From NCBI GenBank assembly GCA_963691815.1, contig OY829658.1, positions 13,293,326 through 13,357,325 on the forward strand: DNA of 64,000 bases, given 5' to 3'. A model generated the notes under the pieces. It was given only the letters and a program-made list of their open reading frames with translations. It did not search any database and was not told the origin of the DNA. This DNA comes from Echiichthys vipera. Taxonomy: Eukaryota; Chordata; Actinopteri; Perciformes; Trachinidae. Each line of letters opens with the position of its first letter. Position 1 is the first letter of the stretch. Positions 1-12,700 of the stretch are shown here, piece by piece. Both the position numbers and the translations under genes were made by a program.

Positions 1-24
1 ACTTTGATTATCGACTTGAAAGAA

Positions 25-195
25 CTTTACTATGAGAGGAGCTGGTACCTGTGCCAGTTGGTAAGTCTTTCAATACACTCTTTTAATAAACTCTGTGTTC
101 GCTAACTACGTTGTTGGTGCTTCGTTTTATGTGTAGGGTACTAACCATGCTACTGCAGAGGTTTGGTGTTATTTTGAGCAGTATTAATGGTTAAA
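25..195. repeat. Interspersed repeat, copy 1 (second copy at 26,575-26,765)
   Basis: About 170 bases from the window edge match a stretch near 26.6 kb in the same orientation. Shared landmarks in order are a GAGCTGGTACCTG-like start, GGTAAGTC, CACTCTTTTAATA, CTCTGTGTTC, GTTGTTGGTG, CATGCTACTGCAGA and GTTAAAAA. Similarity looks roughly 80 percent by eye. The first 60 bases read as an open frame ending at a GT donor (GTTGGTAAGT), but copy 2 carries a deletion there, so a repeat is more likely than an exon. The family is not recognised. Confidence 0.55.
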
Positions 196-395
196 AATGT
201 CATTGTAATGCCATCGCCATAATGCCTCGAGCTAATCAGTGTTAGCAACGTCCGACTGTTAGCAACTCTCCAGGATTTCTCCGTTAATAGTTCATACAGG
301 GGAAAAAAACGTCTTGATGGCTTAATTGATGTATGGAAGTGTTGGAAAAGACCATGGGATGATTTTGCATTAGAATTACACTTTAAGTAAAACTA

Positions 396-579
396 GTAAG
401 ACCACAATGTAGAAATACTCTGTTAGAAGTAAAAGTCCTGCATTCAAAATGTTACTTTAGTAAAAGTAAAACAGTATTAGCATCAAACTGTAATTAAATT
501 ACAAAAAGTAAAAGGGCTCATAATTCAGAATTTCACAGTATTAGAATACCAGATTATAAGTAATGATAGATTAATATAT

Positions 580-624
<45 letters not shown>

Positions 625-888
625 TCACTTTAATGTTGCAGATGATAAAGGTGGGGTGAATTTCAATTAAGTAATCAATCAAGTAACTAGTACCTAAAGT
701 TACCAGATAAATGTAGCGGAGTAAAACGTTGCCCACAAGATTTCCTCTGAAATGTAGTGGAATAAAAGTATAAAGTAGATTAAAATGGAATTACTCAAGT
801 AGGGTACAAGCACCTCAAAATTGTACTTCAGTACAGTACTCGAGTACTGAGTAAATGTAGGCCACTTAGTTACTTTCCACCACTGACA
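396..888. mobile_element. Non-autonomous hAT-like teleost element
   Basis: The right edge ends in TTACTTTCCACCACTGAC, the inverse of the CAGTGGTGGAAAGTAACT terminus of a very common fish repeat. Inner parts also match from memory: 'AAAAGTCCTGCATTCAAAAT', 'AAATGTAGCGGAGTAAAA' and the AAAATTGTACTT / CAGTACT stretch. The left terminus is degraded and no clean target duplication is seen. It holds no transposase; the small minus ORF at 700-897 is incidental. An AT microsatellite (572-620) sits inside it. Confidence 0.65.
572..620. repeat. (AT)n microsatellite
   Basis: Nearly pure AT dinucleotide run with one C interruption, inside the hAT-like element. Confidence 0.95.
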
Positions 889-2158
889 GTAGCCCAATGT
901 GAATGTCAGCTTTCTTAAATCGTTTTCAATGGCTTACCATCCTGAAGTAAACAACAGTATCCATCAAAGTCTTACTCTTTTTTTTTTATATTATTATTAT
1001 TTTTTATAAAGCATCATCCATGCTTCTTGTTAACCCCCTTTTTTTTTAAAATATCCTTTATTTGCAATTTAAACAAATATAGTACAAACGGAACAGTATG
1101 GCATCATACTTGACAAAGATATATGTGTGTAAAAACAGTCAGTTCTTCTTTTAGAAAACAACACACATTCAATTATAATGACATTACATAAGAATACTTA
1201 ATAAGATACAAAGGCACAGGGAAAAAGGAGACAATAAATAAAGTAAAAAGTATCACCCATGCTTCAGCTGACATAGAAAAGCTAATGTGACGTCCTTAAA
1301 CGTTTAAAGTGTAAAGCAGAAGACAGTTACCTAGGTCCAAACCGAATACGCCCACTCTGTCAATTCTGTGTAATATCAGGCAAAGAAGACAGTCCAATTC
1401 CCCCAAAAGAATATTTGATAACTAAAAATAAACAGTGGTTAATGACCTCTAAACATTCCTGCCGCGTGCGTACAAGCTGTACACAGCCACACGCGCTTGT
1501 ATGTGTGCCAGCGCGCGTGAGCATTTCCCGGCAGCCCCTCTTTTTCTGATGCATCCAGACTGTAGCAGTAACCGAGAGCTGCGCGTGCTTGCGCCCTGAG
1601 ATCAGCTGCGCACGAGCCAGACGCATGATTCGGTGTGAAATCAAAGAAATAAAGTGGAGAAAAGGATGTTTGGACCGGAAAATCATAACTAACAGATCCC
1701 ATTGGTTATCTCAAGCAACCTAGACTGAGAATAAAGCCCCTTTACTGTTTTTCTGTCTACTAAAAACACACACAAAAAATTACTCATTTATTAATATGTT
1801 TTTTTACTTACCTCAAAATTAGTTTATAAACTCTACAAGTTGAAGATTTAGCGTCGTAGGCTACGCCAATAGCTCGGGTCCGTTAAGCTGTCAGTCACTC
1901 GTGGAATATCACCGATGCTGCCATGCGTAAAAGTAAACCACAGTGTCCAACCGAAATAGTCCTCTGGGTGTAGCGTAAGAATGACACTCCCTCACAAAAT
2001 AACAATATAGGCCGTTAAGGTAGATCACTGGTGGCGGCCGTGTTCGGTCAGAGCTGTGGCTGAATGGAGGGAGAGAGAGATTGAGTGCACAGTTATCCAC
2101 AACACCACTTCCTCCTCCCACTCTCACTGAAGAGTTAATTATGATCATATGAACTCTG

Positions 2159-2161
<3 letters not shown>
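889..2161. other. Non-coding flank with minus-strand polyA-like end and a CpG-bearing patch
   Basis: No gene is supported. At 1,057-1,062 the minus strand reads AATAAA, followed 10-20 bases later by an A run (plus T run 1,039-1,047), like the end of a polyadenylated or retroposed transcript. At about 1,430-1,620 and 1,840-2,050 CpG is denser than in the surroundings and could be a weak promoter. The ORFs there (1,360-1,702 and 1,909-2,148, minus) have no recognisable domain and poor composition. Confidence 0.4.

Positions 2162-2221
<60 letters not shown>
2162..2221. repeat. (GT)n microsatellite
   Basis: Uninterrupted GT dinucleotides, about 30 units. Confidence 0.97.
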
Positions 2222-2223
<2 letters not shown>

Positions 2224-2307
2224 TTAGGGCATGAACAGACTTGCCTCTTCGATTTTCAAAATATATAAAGAATTGCTTTTTTAAATTTAATTCATTCATT
2301 CGCTTGT

Positions 2308-2573
2308 GTGTGTTTTTTTAACAGGCTCGCTTTCACAGTGTTTGTCACATTCACACAGACATTCAGACTGATGGCAGTGGTCATCTACAGATCATCTAGT
2401 CTTACCATCCACACCACATTTACACACCCATGCGCAGCCCGGGGAGCAATTCAGAGTTCAGTGTCTTGCCCAAGGACACTTCGACATGTGGACCAGGGCA
2501 GGTGGGGATCGAACCGCCAATCTCTCGAATGGAGGACGACCCACTCTTACACTGAGCCTAAGTCTCCCCATTA
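2308..2573 (-). mobile_element. tRNA-derived SINE, minus orientation
   Basis: Read on the minus strand from 2,573, it starts GGGGAGACTTAGGCTCAGTG (RNA polymerase III A-box-like) and 45 bases later has GGTTCGATCCCC, a good B box. Then follow CATGTCGAAGTGTCCTTGGG, AAGACACTGAA and an AATTGCTCC stretch, which is the body of a widespread fish SINE-like repeat. The 3' part becomes TG-rich and ends about 2,308 near a T run on the plus strand. Whether it still transcribes is unknown; the A box is imperfect. Confidence 0.7.
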
Positions 2574-3560
2574 GCAGGTCCTGGGCAGGGAAATCCACAA
2601 AAGAATTGTGGAATCAAAATGTTATATAGCAGAGAGCAGTGTAGAGAATAAGCACTGCATCATACAGCAAATATATCTCTTTATCTACATTCCATCATAC
2701 AACAAAAGAAAATAAAAAAAACGTATGAAATACTTTCAAATCCTGTTTCATTCATTCATTCATTCATTATTTTGCATGTTGCTGCTGGTCGTTTGTAAAT
2801 AGGCCAGCATACATGAGACATTGCTACAAGCTAGACCACATCCGCCACCTGTGAAGTTTTTTCTCTTTTTAAAAAACTGCAAACAAAATTCTTGAATTTG
2901 CAACTTTGCCACAGTGATGAACACCGTTTAACTTTAAAACACACAAATGGGGAAACAATGAAAAAGTGCCAGTTGTTGTCAGAAAGCTCATTTTAAAATG
3001 AGGTCAAGTGGGTGGTAATACCCTTTACGTATAATGAAACCATATTTTGTGTAAGTGTTGCAGGACTAATATGCCGGGGCTCAGATTTAAAGTAAAATGA
3101 TGTTAGGATTCCGGTTAGAAGCATATGTGAATGTGTGAGTGGGTGGGTGTTTTTTGGTTCTGATCAGATAAGTAGTAACTTTGTAAAGGCTGACAGGGAG
3201 TTGTCACACATACGTAGAGATAATGGTCCTGATGTATGGATGCACCCACATGCACAAACACTTTATGGCCATAAATGGTATAAGATTACTCTGACACGCT
3301 GCTCGGGGCCCAGTGGTCACAGGCAGCAATGGTAGAAGAAGTAGTTTTACTTGTGTAATGTTTGTATTATGTTTGTATATTGTAAAAGTATATTCAATTT
3401 CAAATGCTTAGGACAAATAAACTCATTTTCAATATTTGTCCTTGTGTCACATCCTTGTCTCATCTGTGAACACCTATTAGAACATCATCATTTGCATATG
3501 GATCTCAATGATTCCATCAGAATGTTCCAAGGTTCAACAGTGACACATGTTCCGTTCCAG
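2574..3560. other. Non-coding stretch
   Basis: AT-rich sequence with a short (TTCA)n run near 2,745-2,767. Short ORFs (3,135-3,335; 3,351-3,575) show no domain, no convincing splice signals and no compositional bias. Nothing further is seen. Confidence 0.5.
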
Positions 3561-5363
<1,803 letters not shown>

Positions 5364-5574
5364 ATAACGTAGGCAGAGCTCCACGTTAGTCTTTGGAGGT
5401 CCATCAAGCCTGAGGCAGAGGACAGGCCACTCCATGCTGCTGAAGTTGGCAAAGATGAACAATAGAGTAGCCTAAATAGTATTAGTTTGTGATAAGCTAA
5501 TAATAACTTTTGTGGTTGCTTGCATCTCTCTTTGTGTCTGTCTCTTTTTCTTTCTCACCAATTGGTCAAGACAG

Positions 5575-5860
5575 ATGTCCGTCCTCCATAGAGCTGGGTC
5601 TGTTGGACGTTCCTGCCTGTTAAAGGGAAGGTTTTCATAGCCACTGTGTGCACAAGATTACTGGATTATCACCATATATAATAACTATAATTCTAATCTT
5701 TATTATTAAAAATAGTGTGACTTGTTGCTGCTAATGGGGGAATTGTTGGGTCACAGTGTGACCTAGACTTACTCTATATGTAAGGTGTTTTTAAATAACT
5801 TTAATTTTGATTTGGCACGATAAATAAAAATGGATTGAATTAATAATATAAATAATTATT
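5575..5860 (+). mobile_element. 3' tail of an L2-clade (Maui-like) LINE or its SINE
   Basis: It contains degraded forms of landmarks shared by a very common fish family: 'GTTCCTGCCTGTTAAAGGGA', 'AGCCACTGTG', 'ATGGGGGAATTGTTGGGTC', 'CTCTATATGTAAGGTG' and 'TTTGGCACGATAAATAAA', then a GGATTGAATTAAT tail. The final part matches the usual TTTGGCGCTATATAAATAAA plus (ATTGA)n ending. Family assignment is from memory. Confidence 0.6.
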
Positions 5861-6018
5861 AAAAAATAACTAAAACGTTCTGTTAATGTATGTATTATTT
5901 AATGATTCTTTCTGTGCTCATGATTGGTGCCCAACATGGTGAATGCAAACAAAGTTGTGGTGGTTCCCTTACTCATAAAGTGTGACACGCCATAACTTCC
6001 ATTCCATCCATTGTACAG

Positions 6019-6024
6019 TTTATT
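6019..6024 (-). terminator. Candidate osbpl3 polyadenylation signal
   Basis: The minus strand reads AATAAA here, about 710 bases past the osbpl3 stop at 6,732. This gives a 3'UTR of ordinary length (about 6,000-6,731). Closer canonical signals were not noticed. The site is inferred only from the hexamer. Confidence 0.4.
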
Positions 6025-6731
6025 ATCTTTTTTGAACATGGAGTATTATTGCCGTTTCCCTCATTGATACACATGTTATCCACAGTCATATGATAGTCAT
6101 GACTCATTACAGCAAGGCAGCATACAGAATAAAATACGTTCCTTTCATAATTAGAACCTCCGATCAGCTCCTGGTTTAAGTCATGAAACAATCCTTGGGT
6201 CATGATGCTGACTGGAAGGAGGAATACTTGAGTAGGTTTTGACCTTTTGAACAAGTTCACTCTCAACTCCGATCCCTTTCTCTCCAGTGAATTCCACACA
6301 GTATTATACTGACATCATCCAAACAAGTTTTTAAAGTCTCTGAATTAAAGTGTTTTTGCATAACTGCTACAGCAGTTGATTGAGCGAGGCACTGCAATAA
6401 AAGGCACTTTGGTAAACGCTGAGATGCAAAAGAACATGATATGAATCTTTAGTCTCCACTGATACTGTGTAAATTACAGTTATGATAATGAGAGGCAAAG
6501 GTGTACACTTAAGGAGAAACATAATAAAACAACAGAAACAAAACCAACAGAAGTTCTTTAGGCTCTACTCAGTCCTGAAAGAGAAAGCAGGAAGTCCATA
6601 TAGGTTGGGGTTGCCATGACATGGAGTGATTCATGTTATCCAGGTCAGGACACTTGGATGCTGGTCTCAGTTCAGTTTTATACTTCCCTCTCCATGATAA
6701 GTTGAAGTGGAGCGATTTGGTTAAATCCAGG

Positions 6732-9700
6732 TCACCACAACACTGGGAAGTCCATTTTACTGAAGCCAGGGTCTCTGCGCATTTCCCAGTACGTGTTGTT
6801 GCTTACCCATGTGTCATTGTTAGACTTCCTGTTGACACAATGCAAATCAAAAATGTAATAAATTAACACAATTAACACACCTTTTTCTATAATTATGTAA
6901 GACATTAATATAAACCTGAATACTCCAAAAACAGTGTTATAACGTTCATAATATTCTGAAGGCACACCTAAATGAGATGTTGTATGTCAGAAAAAGTTTC
7001 TTATCATCTTCCATTAAAGCTAAAATATCTGGTTTAAAACCTCTGGGAATGTAAGGGAGGGATGTATTTTAAATTGTCTTGGTTTAACTAAAAGGTTGAT
7101 CAAACAGCTGCTATTAATTCAGAAAGCTGCTGCTCGAGTCCTCACTATGACCAAAACAGGAGATCATGTCACTCCAGTACTCACATCTTTACACTGACTT
7201 CCTGTCCGTCAAATAATTTATTTAAAAATACATTTGTTGGTTTATCAAGCCCTGAATTACTAGGAACAAAATACATTTCAGATCTTCTGCTCGGCTACGA
7301 ACCATCCAGAGCTCTCAGATCGTCTGGGACAGGTCTGCTCTGTGTCCCCAGAGTTCAAACTAAACATGGAGAGGCAGCGTTTTATCTTCCACAAATCTGG
7401 AACAAACTTCCAGAAAACTGCAGGTCTGCTGCAACTCTTAGTTCTTTTAAATCAAGACTGAAGACTTTTCTATTCGCCGCTGCTTTTTTAAGTAAACTGC
7501 GCTGTAAATTCTGTAATGTAACCATCTTTTATGTTTGAAAAATTACCTTTTATATTTTTTCTGTGTTTTTCTCATTGTTTTTAATGTTTTATGTGAAGCA
7601 CTTTGAATGACCTTGTTGTTAAATTGTGCTATACAAATAATCTTGCCTTCAAGCTAAATAGAACGTCCGAGGAATGATGAGTCACAAAATATTACTTCTG
7701 AAATGGATGTGATGTAACGGCATTAGACAGTATTACTTTTGTTGTCACGGTCACAACCCCAGTTTGTTCATCACAAGTCTGCCGACTGTGACGGTCACAG
7801 ACGTTTGTACCACGAGACACAGTGGCTGCTATGGAGGTGATCTCGGATCATATGGGGCGAACCAATTACATGGTAAAAACACAAGCAAACACCGCCTCTG
7901 ACTGAACACAATGGCACATGCGCATGCAGATGAGAAATCGACAGCGTACTTGAAAAAGCGTGGCTGGTGGGTCATGTTGTTGTCCTGCAACACTTTCCTC
8001 CTCTCCCTCTGGAGCTGCTCTACCCTCTGCTTCTGCTCCTCGGCTCCTTCTGTATTCCCCTCCTCCAGCAGCCTGGGCGAAGAACACAAAGAGAGAGATT
8101 AAGGACAGGCAATCGGAGAAAACTTCTGGCTTTCTGTAGCAATTAGCTGTTAAATATTCCTGTTCAACACAAAAGTATAATACTTGAGTGCCACATAAGT
8201 GACCCTCAGAGAAAGAGACCCTAAAGGCTAGCTTTGCTCGACGTACCGGTTCAGCTGACAACTCAACCGCAACCGCTATGCGTGCTGGCAATTAGGAAGA
8301 AAACAACCATTGTTGATGGTAATAACTGTCGTATGACTGCGAGTTAGGTGAAATGAATCCTACACAAACTAAATGTAGCTCCTGGGTCCTCCTGTTCAAA
8401 CACAGGTTTAATTCCTAAGTTCCTCAAAAAAAGTTCTTGGTTTCCTGGGAAAGTTCCTGTCGTCGAACGCCTTAAATGGCTTAAAACAGCATAACAGTGA
8501 GCCGGCATTCACAAACACCAGAACCCTGAACCTGAAGCTGTGACATGGGATTCAACCATTGGTAATTTTATTATTTACACATGTTGTTTTTCTACTATGA
8601 CAAGTCAAACTGTCCTCTGTGAAAAAGGCATTTTTAATGAGACCTTTTTCATTATTGAGTACTGTACCTTCGTGAACTCATTTGGGCACATTGCCATTCA
8701 ATGCATATGCATGTAAGAACGCATTTTATTGGAGTTCAAAACCTCTATGTGAGTGGACAATTATTCATGCGCCTTCATCCCTGTGGATCTAAACTCCTAC
8801 AGTCTGTTGCCATGGTAACATTCATATTTCTGACTTTTGCTGCTTCACACCACATGGACTCGACCACACTTGGCCCACAAAATCATGTTTGTAGACACCT
8901 TTAAATCTATTTAGACTACAGGGTCATCTTTACAGCCCATTAGACTACAATATATGGCTAAACAGTAAAAAAAAAAAATCAAGTTTCTAAAAATGTGTAG
9001 GGATGATATCTGTGGACCGGAAGAAAAACATCAACGTCTAGATGGATAGAGTGTCAACCTCTGGTCCGGCCTGAAGCGTGTGTCTGTGGGGGGCAGCAGA
9101 GGTCTCAGGGAGGAGTCCAGCTCGTTTAACTCCACAGCCAACTGCGTGAAGCCGTAGTACTGGTCTTGATCCACTGGCATAGGGTCTATACACACACACA
9201 CACGCACACGCACAAAAAAACAAATGAACAGCTGTCATGTCATGTCAAGCTCAGTTAACAACTGACATCGCCAGAGACCAATCACTCACTTGCTCTCCAG
9301 ATACACGTGGCAGAAGGTGGGTCTCCTTGAAAAACTGACTCGTGCCATTTTCCAAAGATGGAGTGTACAACTTTTCCATTCGAATCTGTAACCACGCCCT
9401 CTATCTCGTTCACTGTAGAGCTCCAGGATCTTGCCTGCAAAGAAGAGGAAAATTGTTTCTATGTGTTAGAATGTCTGCTCTCATTTCTTCCATCTAAGTA
9501 TCTCATTTAATACTCGTGGTAAATACTGCATGATTCATGTATGAGTATTGGATTCATGCTGCCTAACTTTCCAAGCTCATGGTTTGAAAATACAGTTTCT
9601 ATATTTGTCCAGAAGATGGGGCTGCTGCCTTGACATTGTTGATCATACGGCATATTACTAAGAGTAATCATGCCTGTTTGCGTAGGCTGCAGCGCATTAA

Positions 9701-12700
9701 GGAAAACTGCAGTAATCTTCTGGTTTTTGCAAAAGCAACGGATCTGAAGTGTCTGTTCAGAGGACGATGAAGCTTAAACTGGGTGCTAAAAGTCAGGCAG
9801 CTGTAATGATTAAAAGAGTGACAGAGGTTCATGTAAAAAAACAGGGATTAAAGAATTATTTCTGTGTTGTTAAGCTGTCACAAACAAAGTTTAACACAAC
9901 TTTGGGAGGTTCAGCTTCTGTGATTCACAGCAAAGACAGTGATTTGAATATCTGTTTTCCTGACCTTAACAAACGTGACTTTACACTGGCAGTCGTCACT
10001 GTTGATATTTTTGATGGACATCTCTCCATAATGTTCGATCCAGCGCTGGCCACTCAGGATGTTGTGGATGCAGGATGTCACTTTGTTCCATTCGTAGTGG
10101 TCCCCAAACCTGGAGGAACCCCAGACATACTGGACTTAATAAACATGCTGTTTCATTCCTCACACTTACAGCCTATACTGTGAACTATCATGTGAACACT
10201 TGTGCACGTGCAAACACACGCCCACACACAGTAAGTAAAAGGACTTACGCAGGTAGTGTGACATGTGTGGTTCCCATGGGAACAATTTCCATGGATTTGC
10301 CCCAGAATTTATTTTTCCATCGGACATCTAAAAGAAAAAAAAAGGGTGAGTGCTTATGACGATGAAAGATGCAGTTTTATCTTAATTTGAATCCTCAAGG
10401 CTTTATCTGGTCCCTCCAGTAAACAGCAGTGTCTTTATTCATGAGCAGAGAGGGACATGCAAACAAGGAAACAGTCAGCAGCTTCTTTGTTTTTGAAGGA
10501 CATACCAGAGTTTGAGAAGTGTCAAGTTAAAAATTAGGTCACATTAGTATGGTCTGCACAGTAATTTGTTTTAGTACATAGAAAGATAGAAGTGCGTATT
10601 TATCATTATGGAAAGTTACAGTGATCACCAAGGCAACATGAGGTTACATTAGGCTACTTAATCTTCCACAAAACCAATTTTGACCTTAAATATTACCTAC
10701 AGCATGTGCCTAACACGGCAAGAATTTTATCTTCATATAATCCCAGACAGAAATGAGATGTTTATTCTAAACATGCTCTGTCCTGCTCACCTTGCCAAAA
10801 GCTGAAGTTCCTTGAATCAGAGTGACATGCAGACACAGGTGGATGATGACTCACCTGGGAAATAAAGAGAAGAGAGATAAAGATGAGAGAAAGGTGTTTT
10901 ATCAAAAGCTTTACACCGCAGACACTGTCGCTCAGGAAGTTGTTTCATGAATCAGTCAAAAACAAAAGGCGGAAAATCTGTAACTCTTGTCAGCTATAAA
11001 CCATTACAACATGTATTTTGAGAGATCAGTATAATTACTGTAAACAAAGACCACCACAGAGATGAATGACAGGTCAATGCTGGACTGCTGCTTCACATTA
11101 CATTATACATTTTATACTAAATATTGGATATTTTATGTGTTTGAAGTTGTGAAGTAAACTGAAAAGTATAACTATAACTATAAGTATAACTATCCTGTGA
11201 AGGGAGTGTTTTCCAATGCAGTGAATCATGTGTTTCGGAAACCATGTGACCATTACCTGTTCAGCTATAAACCTGAAACTCTTATCAGGTCTGTCACACT
11301 CGTATGTCTCTCCCAGGACAGGGTTAAAGGGTTTACTTCCAGCTCGATGGTAGGTTGATGCATATGCAGATATTGCAAATGTAGCAACATACACCTGCAC
11401 AGAAATTCAGAGGACAGGCATTTGTAGTTATGGTATGTTTGTCTACATGAGGTTGTGAACATGAATGCATGGACATGTATGTGTGAGACACGACCAACTT
11501 TGTTGCTGTTGAACAAATAACATACAAGAAAATAATTACTACTTCATATTAGTACTTTTGTGTCTTTGTAACCACTATGTGTCAATTTGGCAATAAGTGT
11601 GCGTCACATAATGTGAATAAAAAGTCTTCCGAACAGGCCCAAGAAGAAAAAGACAATTGAAAGCTCCTTGGTTGTAAAAATTAAATATGGAAGGTGGCTA
11701 CCAGCGTTAAAGTACTTTAGCGGTACCGCCACCTAGACTGAGGTCGCCGATCTGCGACATAAAGAGAACTTAGTGAAAGTTCAGATGTTTGAAAGTTCTT
11801 ACATCAGCTCATTCAGAACTATATTCTCTACAGCTGAGAAGAGTTTTAGTCTTTGTTTGAATTATTAAGGCTGAGAAAAATGCAAAAACATATACATTGT
11901 TGAAGATGTGCTCAGTTAAGGGTCCCCTGGTGACATAGAAGAGCGTATCAAAAACATGAATAAATCATTTATTTTTAGAAGCATGTAACTTTAAAATGTC
12001 TTTTTCCTATTATACAGGAAGAGCATATGCCAATGTTCATGTGAGAGTTCTTTGTGCATGCGTGTAGGTGTACAAATAACTGTTTTATGCTCTCTCGACT
12101 GTTTAGTAAGAGTTTGTAAATGCTCTATCTAGCTCTTGCATGTTTGTGTGTGTTTTCTTTCCTCTCACCATGCGCTGGTAAGGGTCATGGGTCTGGTTAG
12201 CGGTGTCCAGAAGCTCACTGTACTCCAGCTCCTCACACAGCCTCTGCAGGGTGTTGAGTGGCTCATTAAGCTGTACTGGCATGGCCACCTTGGACAGGTC
12301 CTTACCGATGTTGTTCCTCAGGATGTTCCAGAGACTCACGCTGCTCGTTGGACTAGGAGAGGGCAGTGTGGAGCGCCGGCGAGCCAAGGTCACCACGCTG
12401 CTAACTAGTGGGGAGAAATGTGGAGGGACTGGTGAGACTTTTAAGAACAGAGACAAGTGAGGCAGAGCATGTGTGAAAGCTGAAATGGGAGAGAGGGGGT
12501 CGCCTTGAAACTTTTTTCACCCAGTGTGAACAAGCTGCAGCAGACCTGTTTATCTGAAACAGTGTGGTGTCCCAGGATGGTCTAAATGCTGTTTAAGAGG
12601 CTAATAAGGGCATTCTAGGAGATGCTGTTGAACTGTTCCACTGAAATGGTCTGTACAAATGCTTGAAATTATTCATACAAAACAAAAGAATGGCTTTTTA

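Noticed and set aside
1..60. Coding exon reading LIIDLKELYYERSWYLCQL before a GT donor
   Set aside because: The same sequence recurs at 26.6 kb with a deletion breaking the frame, so it is better explained as a repeat.
9749..10183. 144-codon plus ORF
   Set aside because: It lies antisense over a well-supported osbpl3 exon and has no homology I recognise.
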